Source: an uncultured Mycoplasmatota bacterium (lineage in GTDB: Bacteria; Bacillota_I; Bacilli_A; RF39; UBA660). From it: a stretch of 64,000 nucleotides of DNA. This document shows, in pieces, positions 23,854 through 31,574 of this stretch. The DNA lies in contig UREA01000002.1 of the NCBI GenBank assembly GCA_900546715.1, forward strand, positions 20,143 to 84,142. Reading direction: 5' to 3'. The stretch's first letter is position 1. Every line of letters starts with the position of its first letter. The translations under genes were made by a program, and so were the position numbers. Below the pieces are notes generated by a model, which was given only the letters and a program-made list of their open reading frames with translations, ran no database searches and had not been told where the DNA came from.

Positions 23854-24315
23854 TTATTTTTTATAAAAGCATACTTTTTCTTTAGTTAAAACTTGTTTAT
23901 CAACTTCACTTAAGCTTTTAGAAAAATCATCTTTAATTGCTTTTAAAGTCCCATAATCATCTCTTAAAATACTGCCATTATATATATCTGCACACATACT
24001 ATAATCTTTATAATCCTGTAAACTAGTTAATGAAAAATCTACAAGTATAGAATCTTCATTCCTTTTAGCATTACCCAAAAATTCCTTACTTTCTGGCAAT
24101 ACACCTGTAAATGGTCCATTTGTTACAATAGTCATTCGCATTAATATCTTATCTTCATAAACATCATCACTATTTGGCACTAATTCTTTTTTTAAATTAA
24201 CATAAACTCCAACAATATTTTCTTTGGAAATTTCAGCCTCACTTTCATGAATATACCTTACAACCATGTTTTTTGTTTTTGTTGAAACATTAGCAACTTC
24301 TTTTTCATCTACCAT
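23854..24315 (-). CDS. Hypothetical cytoplasmic protein
   Basis: 153 residues from ATG 24315 (MVDEKEVANVST), 5 bases after GGAGG. No signal, membrane helix or familiar motif. Mixed composition with a Val/Ile-rich centre (IVGVYVNLKKEL, MRMTIVTNGPFTG), suggesting a beta-rich fold. Two conserved-looking Cys (SMCAD, KVCFY) are far apart. It stands alone between the rplJL and str blocks. Function not recognised. Confidence 0.6.
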   Translation of the reverse strand: MVDEKEVANVSTKTKNMVVRYIHESEAEISKENIVGVYVNLKKELVPNSDDVYEDKILMRMTIVTNGPFTGVLPESKEFLGNAKRNEDSILVDFSLTSLQDYKDYSMCADIYNGSILRDDYGTLKAIKDDFSKSLSEVDKQVLTKEKVCFYKK

Positions 24316-24357
24316 AATATCCTCCATTTAAATTTATGTATTATTATACCAAAGAAA

Positions 24358-24383
24358 GAAAAAAAATCAACCCAAAGGTTGAT
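24358..24383 (-). terminator. Terminator of rplJ-rplL
   Basis: Minus strand ATCAACC-TTTG-GGTTGAT followed by eight T. Confidence 0.9.
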
Positions 24384-24403
24384 TTTTTCAAGTATTTTAG
24401 TAA

Positions 24404-24772
24404 TTAAACTAATTCTACTTCAGCACCAGCTTCAGTTAATTGAGTCTTAATAGCTTCAGCTTCTTCAGCAGGAATATTTTCTTTAATATTTCCACCATTG
24501 TCAGCTACAGCTTTAGCTTCAACTAATCCTAAACCAGTAATTTCTTTAATGATTTTAATAACTGCAATTTTGTTTCCACCAGCTGATTTTAATACAACAG
24601 TCTTAGTAGATGGTCCTTCATCTACTGCACCAGCAGCTGGAGCTGCAGCAACTGCAACAGCCATTGGATCAACACCAAATTCTTCTTTCATTGCATCAAC
24701 TAATTCTTTTACTTCAAGAATAGTCATTTCTTTTAATGCACTTATAAAATCTTCTTTGTTTAATTTTGCCAT
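24404..24772 (-). CDS. rplL: Ribosomal protein L7/L12
   Basis: 122 residues. N-terminal dimerisation domain, an Ala/Gly-rich hinge (VAVAAAPAAGAVDEG) and the C-terminal factor-binding domain (KTVVLKSAGGNKIAVIKIIKEITGLGLVEAKAVAD). It forms the stalk that recruits EF-Tu and EF-G. Three bases after rplJ, same operon. Confidence 0.97.
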   Translation of the reverse strand: MAKLNKEDFISALKEMTILEVKELVDAMKEEFGVDPMAVAVAAAPAAGAVDEGPSTKTVVLKSAGGNKIAVIKIIKEITGLGLVEAKAVADNGGNIKENIPAEEAEAIKTQLTEAGAEVELV

Positions 24773-24775
24773 AAA

Positions 24776-25273
24776 TTATTCCTTCCCTTCCATTTTTTCG
24801 GCATATAAGTTTAAACTTATTGCTAAATCTTTAACATATTGCATCATACCACCTGCAAGCATTGTAAGTAGTCCTTCTCTTGAAGGAATTGATGCGTATT
24901 CTTTAATTACAGAAATATCTGCAACATCACCACTAATGATGCCAACACGAATGTCTAACTTATCATTACTTTTAGCAAATTCTGATATGATCTTAATTGG
25001 TTCAAGCAATGTCTTACCAAATAAAATTGCATTTGGACCAGCTAGAAAATCATCTAGATTAATGTTTAGTTCATCAGCAGCTCTTTTTAGTAAAGTGTTC
25101 TTATATACTTTTACCTCAGCTTGGGCTTCTTTAAGTTTTCTTCTTAAGTCACTTAATTCTGCAACACTCATGCCTTGATATTGGAATATAATAACAGATT
25201 CACTATTCTTAAGCTTGTCAACAATTTCATCAACAGTCTTCTTCTTTTGTTCAAGAATCTTTGTGCTTGCCAT
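24776..25273 (-). CDS. rplJ: Ribosomal protein L10
   Basis: 165 residues, full length. Base of the L12 stalk; N-terminal rRNA-binding domain (VIIFQYQGMSVAELSDLRRKLKEAQAEVKVYKNTLLKRA) and C-terminal helix for L12 dimers (MQYVKDLAISLNLYAEK). Expressed with rplL under the L10 leader. Confidence 0.96.
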   Translation of the reverse strand: MASTKILEQKKKTVDEIVDKLKNSESVIIFQYQGMSVAELSDLRRKLKEAQAEVKVYKNTLLKRAADELNINLDDFLAGPNAILFGKTLLEPIKIISEFAKSNDKLDIRVGIISGDVADISVIKEYASIPSREGLLTMLAGGMMQYVKDLAISLNLYAEKMEGKE

Positions 25274-25284
25274 ACATCCTCCTT

Positions 25285-25393
25285 TTATATTAGAAAAGCT
25301 TCCCTAGGGAAGCTCAAAATAAAAGTATTTAAGTTCCCCTCGGTAGGACTTATTTGATGCCTACTGTCTTTGGATTCGCTTTTTCTAACTCGT
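25285..25393 (-). promoter_or_regulatory. L10 leader (autoregulatory mRNA element)
   Basis: The minus strand contains AAAGACAGTAGGCA and GTCCTACCGAGG, the pairing kink-turn core of the L10 leader, mimicking the L10(L12)4 site on 23S rRNA. It is followed by a terminator-like hairpin, so L10 binding probably causes attenuation. Confidence 0.88.
25291..25315 (-). terminator. Attenuator hairpin in the rplJ leader
   Basis: Perfect palindrome AGCTTCCC-TA-GGGAAGCT followed by TTTCT on the minus strand, just before the rplJ ribosome site. Confidence 0.6.
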
Positions 25394-25422
25394 ATTATAA
25401 TATATTTTTAACTAAATGTCAA
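25394..25422 (-). promoter_or_regulatory. Promoter of rplJ-rplL
   Basis: Minus strand TTGACA, 17 bases, TATAAT; the -35 overlaps the last codons and stop of rplA. Confidence 0.85.
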
Positions 25423-26110
25423 AACTATTTTTATCGACCTTTATACCAGGTCCCATAGTTGTTGAAATAGAAATATTTTCTATAAAGTTACCTTTTACTG
25501 TACTTGGTTTTACTTTAGCAATACTTGTAACAACATATTCTAAGTTTTCTTTTAACTTAGCATCATCAAAAGATACTTTTCCAATGATAGTATGAACATT
25601 ACCAAACTTATCATTCTTATACATTACCATACCTTTTTTAAGTTCTTCAACTATTGCTCCAACTTTTGTAGTAACTGTACCAGTCTTAGGATTTGGCATT
25701 AAATTTCTTGGGCCAAGAATATTACCAATTTTACCTACTTCTGGCATCATATCTGGAGTAGCTACAACTACATCAAAATCAAACCAATTTTCATTTTTAA
25801 TCTTATCAAGTAAATCTTTATCTCCAACAAAGTCAGCTCCAGCAGCCTTAGCTTCATCAGCAAATGAGCCTTTAGCAATAACTAAAACTTTCTTAGTTTT
25901 ACCAGTACCATGTGGTAGTGATAAAGAGCCTTTAAGTTGTTGATCTGATTTTTTAGAATCAATATTTAACTTAATAGCTACTTCAACAGTACTATCAAAT
26001 TTAGTAACTGAAGTACTCTTTACTAATTTGATTGCATCTTCTAAACTATATAGAGTATTTTTATCTACATTCTTAGATGCTTCCACATATTTCTTTCCAT
26101 GTTTTTTCAT
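25412..26110 (-). CDS. rplA: Ribosomal protein L1
   Basis: 232 residues, full length. Forms the mobile L1 stalk next to the E site and can repress its own operon. Recognised by KKHGKKYVEASKNVDKN…, VEVAIKLNIDSKKSDQQLKGSLSLPHGTGK, and NLMPNPKTGTVT. Second gene of rplK-rplA. Confidence 0.97.
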   Translation of the reverse strand: MKKHGKKYVEASKNVDKNTLYSLEDAIKLVKSTSVTKFDSTVEVAIKLNIDSKKSDQQLKGSLSLPHGTGKTKKVLVIAKGSFADEAKAAGADFVGDKDLLDKIKNENWFDFDVVVATPDMMPEVGKIGNILGPRNLMPNPKTGTVTTKVGAIVEELKKGMVMYKNDKFGNVHTIIGKVSFDDAKLKENLEYVVTSIAKVKPSTVKGNFIENISISTTMGPGIKVDKNSFDI

Positions 26111-26161
26111 TTTCTTCCTCCTTAACTGTGGTATTTTAAGCGGACAAAATATTTATTAAAA

Positions 26162-26764
26162 TTAATTTTCTTCAGTTGTTTCTTCTTCGTCTTCACCATG
26201 AACTGGAACATCAACATTTGCTGCTTCTGCCATTTCTTTAGCTTCAGCTTCAAGTTCTGCAAGTTCTGCATCACGTTTTGCTTGTTCTTTTTCTTCTTCT
26301 GCGGCTTCTGCAGCTTGCTTTTCAAGTTCAGCATCATTAACGCCTTCAACTGCAATACCCATGTTTCTAGCTGTACCAGCAATTTGCTTCATAGCAGCTT
26401 CAACATCATAAGCATTTAAATCAGGCATTTTAGTCTCAGCAATTTCTCTTAAATCTTTCTCTGAAATAGTAGCAACAATTTCATTTGCTCCTTTTTTACT
26501 ACCCTTATTTATTTTAGCAACTTTTTTAAGTAAAAATGCTGCTGGGGCAGTTTTTAGTACAAAATCGAAACTTCTATCATCATAGATAGTAATTTCACAA
26601 GGAACTACATCACCCATTTTGTCACGAGTTGCTTCATTAAACTTTGTACAAAATTCACCTAGATTAATTCCTGCAGGTCCAAGTACTGTACCAACTGGTG
26701 GTGCAGGTGTTGCTTTACCAGCTTCGATTTGCAATTTAATTTTCTTTACGACTTCTTTAGCCAC
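26162..26764 (-). CDS. rplK: Ribosomal protein L11 with long acidic C-terminal tail
   Basis: 200 residues from the GTG at 26764 (VAKEVVKKIK), 7-8 bases after GGAGG; longer readings run through the leader. The first about 141 residues are a normal L11 (PAPPVGTVLGPAGINLGEFCTKFN; PAAFLLKKVAKINKGSKK; TARNMGIAVEG). An extra about 58 residues of Glu/Ala-rich, coiled-coil-like then acidic sequence ending EDEEETTEEN follow. L11 supports the GTPase-associated centre; the tail's role is unknown. Confidence 0.93.
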   Translation of the reverse strand: MAKEVVKKIKLQIEAGKATPAPPVGTVLGPAGINLGEFCTKFNEATRDKMGDVVPCEITIYDDRSFDFVLKTAPAAFLLKKVAKINKGSKKGANEIVATISEKDLREIAETKMPDLNAYDVEAAMKQIAGTARNMGIAVEGVNDAELEKQAAEAAEEEKEQAKRDAELAELEAEAKEMAEAANVDVPVHGEDEEETTEEN

Positions 26765-26774
26765 GAAAACACCT

Positions 26775-26840
26775 CCTATAAAATTTTTTCGCGTAAGTGG
26801 TAATGGGCAAGTCCGCCAAATTATCCCCGCCACTTAACAA
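26775..26840 (-). promoter_or_regulatory. Structured leader of rplK-rplA
   Basis: Minus strand AAGTGG…CCACTT closes a G+C-rich arm with inner GGCGGGG, GGCGG and TTGCCC pieces, in a 28% G+C background. Position fits an L1 or L11 autoregulatory leader; a TATAAT lies upstream at 26841-26846. Confidence 0.55.
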
Positions 26841-26951
26841 ATTATATTAAAAATATAAATCTGCAATTACGATAATACCACAAATTTACTGATTTTACAA
26901 CAATTTTACGTCTATTTTCAAGAAAATTTTACTTATAATTAGATTTACATA

Positions 26952-26980
26952 TTGGAAGTATAACAAAAATATGATAATAT
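26952..26980 (+). promoter_or_regulatory. Promoter of the DUF5011 surface gene
   Basis: TTGGAA, 17 bases, TAATAT; AAGGAGG follows at 26993. Confidence 0.45.
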
Positions 26981-27006
26981 TATTATATAAATAAGGAGGA
27001 ATTACT

Positions 27007-28029
27007 TTGGCTGGGAAATTTTTTAATCAAAGAGTAAAAGGTTCTTCTAACAACAATATGAAAGCATATATGATTGTTGGAGGCTGTATTTTAATAATAT
27101 TTATAGTAGTAATAATAATTGTTAGTGTTGGAGGGGATGATAATTCACCAGATGCTGTAATTGAAGTACAAGATTCTATATCCGTAGAAATAAACGGAGA
27201 TTTACCAGATAACACTGATTTCTTCTCTGAACTGCAAAATGTTAAAGAAGATGATATCGATGTTGATTATTCTGGTGTTGATATGAGTAAGCTTGGAAGC
27301 TATGATGTTACAATTACAGTTAATAATCACGAATATACTTCAACATTAAATGTAATAGATGAAACCGCACCTGAATTAACAACTAAAGATTTAACTATAA
27401 ATATTGGACAAACATATAATGCTGAAGATTTTGTAGATACTTGCACTGATAACAGTGGTGAAGAATGTGTTATAGAATTTTATGAAAATGGACGAGATCA
27501 AGATGGTAATTTAATAGATTATGGTTCATATTTGGCTGAAGGAACATATCAAATTCAAATCATAGCCAGCGATTCTTCCGAAAATGCAACACAACCACAA
27601 ACCGCAACTCTAATTATTGGTGAAGGCGGCGGCACAGTAGATCCTTCAACCTGTCGTTATGGTGGTTCAGAATACGATTCAAACACTTATATACTTGGAG
27701 TTAATGTTACAAATAATGGTTGTGCTCTTGACTTAAACTTATATCATGAAGAATCTACTCAACAAGCAGCTAAAGATTTAGCAGAAACTGATACAGAAAA
27801 GTTACAAAAAGAAATTTACAATTTAAATATTGATAAAAATATAATTAAAAATTTAACCCAAAGAATTAATCCAGTATTAAATACAACAGGAACTGGTCTA
27901 GTAGGTTATTCAGTTGAAATGATTTTAACACTAGAATATACCGATGGTACTACTGAAGTTGTTGAAAGATATTTCTTAGACCAAAATGGCAAAAGAACTT
28001 ACTCAATCAACAAATATAATTTAAGTTAA
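27007..28029 (+). CDS. Membrane-anchored protein with Ig-like (DUF5011-type) domains
   Basis: 340 residues from TTG 27007, placed 7 bases after AAGGAGG; no nearby ATG fits as well. A basic N-terminus, one membrane helix (about residues 20-40), then outer Ig-like domains: one at about 50-118 and one starting DETAPELTTKDLTINIGQTYNAEDFV and ending IQIIASDSSENATQPQTATLII, the DUF5011/bacterial Ig pattern. A Gly linker and an unrecognised C-terminal domain with two Cys follow. Likely displayed on the cell surface; no sortase motif. Own promoter and terminator. Confidence 0.7.
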   Translation: MAGKFFNQRVKGSSNNNMKAYMIVGGCILIIFIVVIIIVSVGGDDNSPDAVIEVQDSISVEINGDLPDNTDFFSELQNVKEDDIDVDYSGVDMSKLGSYDVTITVNNHEYTSTLNVIDETAPELTTKDLTINIGQTYNAEDFVDTCTDNSGEECVIEFYENGRDQDGNLIDYGSYLAEGTYQIQIIASDSSENATQPQTATLIIGEGGGTVDPSTCRYGGSEYDSNTYILGVNVTNNGCALDLNLYHEESTQQAAKDLAETDTEKLQKEIYNLNIDKNIIKNLTQRINPVLNTTGTGLVGYSVEMILTLEYTDGTTEVVERYFLDQNGKRTYSINKYNLS

Positions 28030-28031
28030 CA

Positions 28032-28060
28032 AAAACCTCATCATATGATGAGGTTTTCTT
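28032..28060 (+). terminator. Terminator of the DUF5011 surface gene
   Basis: AAAACCTCATC-ATAT-GATGAGGTTTT followed by CTT. Confidence 0.85.
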
Positions 28061-28065
28061 ATATT

Positions 28066-28108
28066 AAAAAAGAACTGAAATTAATCAATTCATTTTAGTT
28101 CTTTTTTT
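28066..28108. terminator. Terminator of the hydrogenase operon
   Basis: AAAAAAGAACT / AGTTCTTTTTT stem overlapping the stop codon of the gene at 28095; the outer arm gives a U-tail in either direction. Confidence 0.7.
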
Positions 28109-28703
28109 GTTGTCTTGAAAATAATACCAAAGATCCAAAACCAACAATAATTACTGTAAATATAATAGCAACAATAGCTCCATCACTTATTCCAGCGCTT
28201 TCAACAGCTCCTCCTTCAGTATAACCAATATCTTCAGCAGCACATGCTTCAGCAAATGTTTCTGCATCAACATCATAACCTTCAGATTCAATCAAATTAG
28301 CTACTAAATCAGTATATGATTCATCTTGATATGCTCTTAATGCTTCTTCGATTACAGTTTCACCATTATATCCAAGCGAATGATAACTATCACCTATTAC
28401 GATAAATGGTACACTACTATCAGCTTCTTCACCAAAGTATTCTTTTGCATCTAACATTAATGATTGGTTTTCTGAATTATTCCATGATTCATAAGCAACT
28501 ATTTCAAAGTAATCAGTATAATCATCATAGACTTCACTAAAATAAGTTAAAAAACTTTGACAAACATGGCAACCATTACCTCGAAACAAATAAACAGTAA
28601 CTTTTTCGTGATCTGTAACTTCTGGTAAGTCTGCAGCTTTAACGCTTGGAGCAACTACCAAACTTAATGCTACAAGCACACCAACTAATAATTTTTTCAA
28701 CAT
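28095..28703 (-). CDS. Secreted, membrane-anchored thioredoxin-like protein
   Basis: 202 residues. Signal peptide (cleavage near VKA-A, residue 23), thioredoxin-fold start VTVYLFRGNGCHVCQSFL with a C-H-V-C redox pair near residues 45-48, cis-Pro-like SSVPFIVIGD, and a C-terminal membrane helix (about 177-196) before a basic end. It should act on the outer face as an oxidoreductase or thiol sensor. Last gene of the TetR-hydrogenase operon, overlapping the hydrogenase gene by seven bases, an odd partner for a cytosolic H2 enzyme. Confidence 0.75.
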   Translation of the reverse strand: MLKKLLVGVLVALSLVVAPSVKAADLPEVTDHEKVTVYLFRGNGCHVCQSFLTYFSEVYDDYTDYFEIVAYESWNNSENQSLMLDAKEYFGEEADSSVPFIVIGDSYHSLGYNGETVIEEALRAYQDESYTDLVANLIESEGYDVDAETFAEACAAEDIGYTEGGAVESAGISDGAIVAIIFTVIIVGFGSLVLFSRQQKKN

Positions 28704-29980
28704 ACTTCCTCCCTATCGTCAATTATACTTTTTTTATCGTTATTTGTAAAGATATTTTGATGATTTGTATGTAAATTTACCTTACCTTTATTTATAGAAT
28801 AATCATAAGCATCTCTTATCTCTGGATTCAAATAACTTTCTTTTATTTTTAGACGACTATCTTCATTATACATACTTTTAATTCTTTCTTTTCGAATATT
28901 ATCCATATCTTTAATGGCCACCATTGGTTGGCCGCCACCACCAATACATCCTCCAGGACAAGCCATAACTTCAACAAAATCATATTTTCTCAAATCATCA
29001 TAATGCTCACTAACTGTTTTTACTTTGCTAATTGAAGCAACATGCAATTTATATTTTTTCATATCCACATAAGTTTCTTTAAATTCATTATCTCCCCGAA
29101 TTGATTCCAATTTATAAAATTCTTCTGGTGCCTTCTCTTTATTAATCATATAATATGCAGTTCTTAAAACTGATTCTGTCACTCCCCCAGAAGCTCCGAA
29201 AATTAAACCTCCACCAGATCCTTTTCCTAACAATTTATCAAATTCACTATCCCTTAAGTTTTTAAAATCAATACCCAATTCTTTGATCATAAATACAAGT
29301 TCACTTGTTGTAATTACAAAATCAGTATCAGGATAAATTACTCTTTCACTCTTTTTAGAAACACATGGAGTTAAAGAAACAGACACTATATTATCTTTAT
29401 CTATTTCATACATTTCTGCAAAATATGTTTTAATCATCGCTGCTTGCATTGCTATTGGACTTTTACAAGTGCTAAGTTTTGGTATATCTTCCTCATGATA
29501 TTTATGCATATATAATACCCATGAAGGGCAACAACTAGTAAACATTGGAGTATTTTTATTTTTTAATCTTTCTACTAATTCCGTTGCTTCTTCCATAATT
29601 GTTAAATCAGCTCCAAAAGTAACATCGAATACAAAATCAAAGCCAATCTTTTTTAAAGCACTAACCAGTTTTCCTTCCAAAAATGATCCTGGAGCAAATC
29701 CAAATGCATCACCAATAGCAACTCTTACTGCGGGGGCCACAAAAACAACTACTGTTTTATCAGTATCATTAATATAATTTAAAACTTCTCGATAATTATA
29801 TTTAGGAATCAATGCTCCAGTTGGACAAGTCATTATACACTGCCCACAATTAATACAATCATCACCTATATGATTAATACTTTCACATGTTCTTTTGCAC
29901 ATACCACAGTTGATGCATCTCTCTTCAATTCTATCTATACTAACATTTTCCTTACTTATTTCAATTCTATTACTCATCAT
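28697..29980 (-). CDS. [FeFe] hydrogenase catalytic subunit
   Basis: 427 residues, a small form with only two N-terminal 4Fe-4S motifs (CINCGMCKRTC and CINCGQCIMTCP) before the H-cluster domain. H-cluster motifs: TSCCPSW (near 148), TPCVSKKSE (near 204; MPC is commoner) and MACPGGCIGGGGQP (near 345). Oxidises or evolves H2 with ferredoxin. No HydE, HydF or HydG maturase gene is in the window. ATG overlaps the TetR stop (ATGA), so it is translationally coupled. Confidence 0.9.
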   Translation of the reverse strand: MMSNRIEISKENVSIDRIEERCINCGMCKRTCESINHIGDDCINCGQCIMTCPTGALIPKYNYREVLNYINDTDKTVVVFVAPAVRVAIGDAFGFAPGSFLEGKLVSALKKIGFDFVFDVTFGADLTIMEEATELVERLKNKNTPMFTSCCPSWVLYMHKYHEEDIPKLSTCKSPIAMQAAMIKTYFAEMYEIDKDNIVSVSLTPCVSKKSERVIYPDTDFVITTSELVFMIKELGIDFKNLRDSEFDKLLGKGSGGGLIFGASGGVTESVLRTAYYMINKEKAPEEFYKLESIRGDNEFKETYVDMKKYKLHVASISKVKTVSEHYDDLRKYDFVEVMACPGGCIGGGGQPMVAIKDMDNIRKERIKSMYNEDSRLKIKESYLNPEIRDAYDYSINKGKVNLHTNHQNIFTNNDKKSIIDDREEVC

Positions 29981-30531
29981 TCATTCTTAGCAAAGACCTT
30001 ATAAGCTTTAACCAGTCTTACTAATATCTCCTTCTCATCCACTATTAATTCATTGGTAGCAATTAAAGTTGCTAAACCATTTGCATAAAGCCATAAATTC
30101 ATAAACAATGTTTTAGCCTCATCAAAACTATATCCATGTTTATTAACTAAATTTATAATCGTTGATTGATTCCATTTTTCATCTAATACATTTTCAAAAC
30201 TTTTCCATTTTAAATTATTACTTAAAAATAAACTAATAAACAAATTCTTATATTCTTGAGCAAATTCAACATAAGCAATACATAATGTTATTAATGCTTT
30301 TTTATTATCTACTCTACTTGTTATAAATTCATCATATTGTCTAGATATCTCTTTATATATATCACTTTTAATCTCATCCATATTATTATAAATACGGTAC
30401 AAAGGTTTAGTTGAAACCCCTAATTTTTTGGCAAGACTTCGAGCATTAACGCTATCCCATCCATCATCGTTTACCATTTTTACTGCAACCTTTACAATGA
30501 CATCTTTACTTAACTCAATCGTAGCAGGCAT
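29977..30531 (-). CDS. TetR-family regulator
   Basis: 184 residues. N-terminal HTH (IVKVAVKMVNDDGWDSVNARSLAKKLGVSTKPLYRIYNNMDEIKSDIYKEI) in the standard TetR order, then a helical ligand domain of the TetR_C type. First gene of the operon with the hydrogenase and thioredoxin-like genes, so it probably controls them and itself. The ligand cannot be told. Confidence 0.88.
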   Translation of the reverse strand: MPATIELSKDVIVKVAVKMVNDDGWDSVNARSLAKKLGVSTKPLYRIYNNMDEIKSDIYKEISRQYDEFITSRVDNKKALITLCIAYVEFAQEYKNLFISLFLSNNLKWKSFENVLDEKWNQSTIINLVNKHGYSFDEAKTLFMNLWLYANGLATLIATNELIVDEKEILVRLVKAYKVFAKNE

Positions 30532-30568
30532 ATAATCACTCTCCTAACTATTGGTAACTTATGTTTCT

Positions 30569-30597
30569 ATTATATCACATTTATTTTTAAGATAAAA
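30569..30597 (-). promoter_or_regulatory. Promoter of the TetR-hydrogenase operon
   Basis: Minus strand TTTTAT, 17 bases, TATAAT with TG extension; AAGTTACCAATAGTTAGG follows and may hold the operator. Confidence 0.6.
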
Positions 30598-30637
30598 GTA
30601 GTTTAAAAAAATTTAAAGAAAAAATAAATTAAATTTA

Positions 30638-30666
30638 TTGACTTATAAATAAATAAACAGTAATAT
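30638..30666 (+). promoter_or_regulatory. Promoter of the surface gene at 30689
   Basis: TTGACT, 17 bases, TAATAT (TATAAT three bases further on). Confidence 0.6.
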
Positions 30667-30688
30667 AATATTTAAGGAGTAGTGATAT

Positions 30689-31543
30689 ATGAAAAGATTA
30701 CTTAAATTATTTAGTATTGGTATTTGTTTTATACCTATGGTTGCTAATGCAACTTTAGAGGCACCCGACTATGAAATATTGTGGGGATATATTGAAGATA
30801 ATACTTGTGGAATTGGTTCAGTGTCTGGTAAAATTGAACTTACTAGTTACTCTTGTGTTAATAAACCAAGTGGAGAGGAAGAATTAATTGCTACATTTAC
30901 CAGAGATGATAATACTTTAATATTTGAAAATAATAAGAGCACTTATAACTATGGTGGTCCAGGTGAAGAAAGTACAATAACTACTAATGGTAATAATGAA
31001 ATTGCAGTATTATATAGTGATAAGTATATTATTAATGGTAATGGTTCTTTAAAAATTGATGGACTTTATAGTAGTGAAAATACATTAGATGAAAATAATA
31101 ATCAATTATATTATGTGGTATTTAATGATATTGATGGTAAACAATATGTTGTTCTAAATGAAGATGGAACTAAATTCTTAGTTACATCAAAAGAAGATTT
31201 TGAATCAAAATTTGAAAGTGTTAAAGAATATAATGAAGCATTAGAAAATATAGAATATGATGAAAATGCCTACTTTATAAATCCTCATTATCATGTTGTT
31301 CCTTTAGCAATTACAGAAGATTGGGTAAATAATAATATAACTACTGATTTAAAAGTTACTTATAATGATGATGGTTCTGTATTAATTGGAGAAATTCAAA
31401 CAAATATAGATAATGAAACAAGTAAAAATACTAACGATGAAGAAAAAGAAAGTAATAGTAATTTAAATATTCCAATAGCTATTGGTGTTGGAGCCATAAT
31501 TGGTATTGGAATAACAGTAATTTTATTTAAGAAAAGAAAATAG
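30689..31543 (+). CDS. Cell-surface protein of unknown function
   Basis: 284 residues. Signal peptide (MKRLLKLFSIGICFIPMVANA, cut near residue 21), an outer domain rich in Asn, Asp, Gly and Tyr with two Cys near the start (DNTCG, YSCVN), and a C-terminal membrane helix (about 262-280) followed by KKRK, the layout of a wall- or membrane-anchored surface protein but with no LPXTG. No domain recognised. AAGGAG precedes the ATG. Confidence 0.6.
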   Translation: MKRLLKLFSIGICFIPMVANATLEAPDYEILWGYIEDNTCGIGSVSGKIELTSYSCVNKPSGEEELIATFTRDDNTLIFENNKSTYNYGGPGEESTITTNGNNEIAVLYSDKYIINGNGSLKIDGLYSSENTLDENNNQLYYVVFNDIDGKQYVVLNEDGTKFLVTSKEDFESKFESVKEYNEALENIEYDENAYFINPHYHVVPLAITEDWVNNNITTDLKVTYNDDGSVLIGEIQTNIDNETSKNTNDEEKESNSNLNIPIAIGVGAIIGIGITVILFKKRK

Positions 31544-31574
31544 AAAACACATTAACTGCGTTTTCTATTTTTTA
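31537..31574. terminator. Bidirectional terminator
   Basis: AAAATAGAAAAC / GTTTTCTATTTT stem between convergent genes, T-rich on both sides; overlaps both gene ends. Confidence 0.7.
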
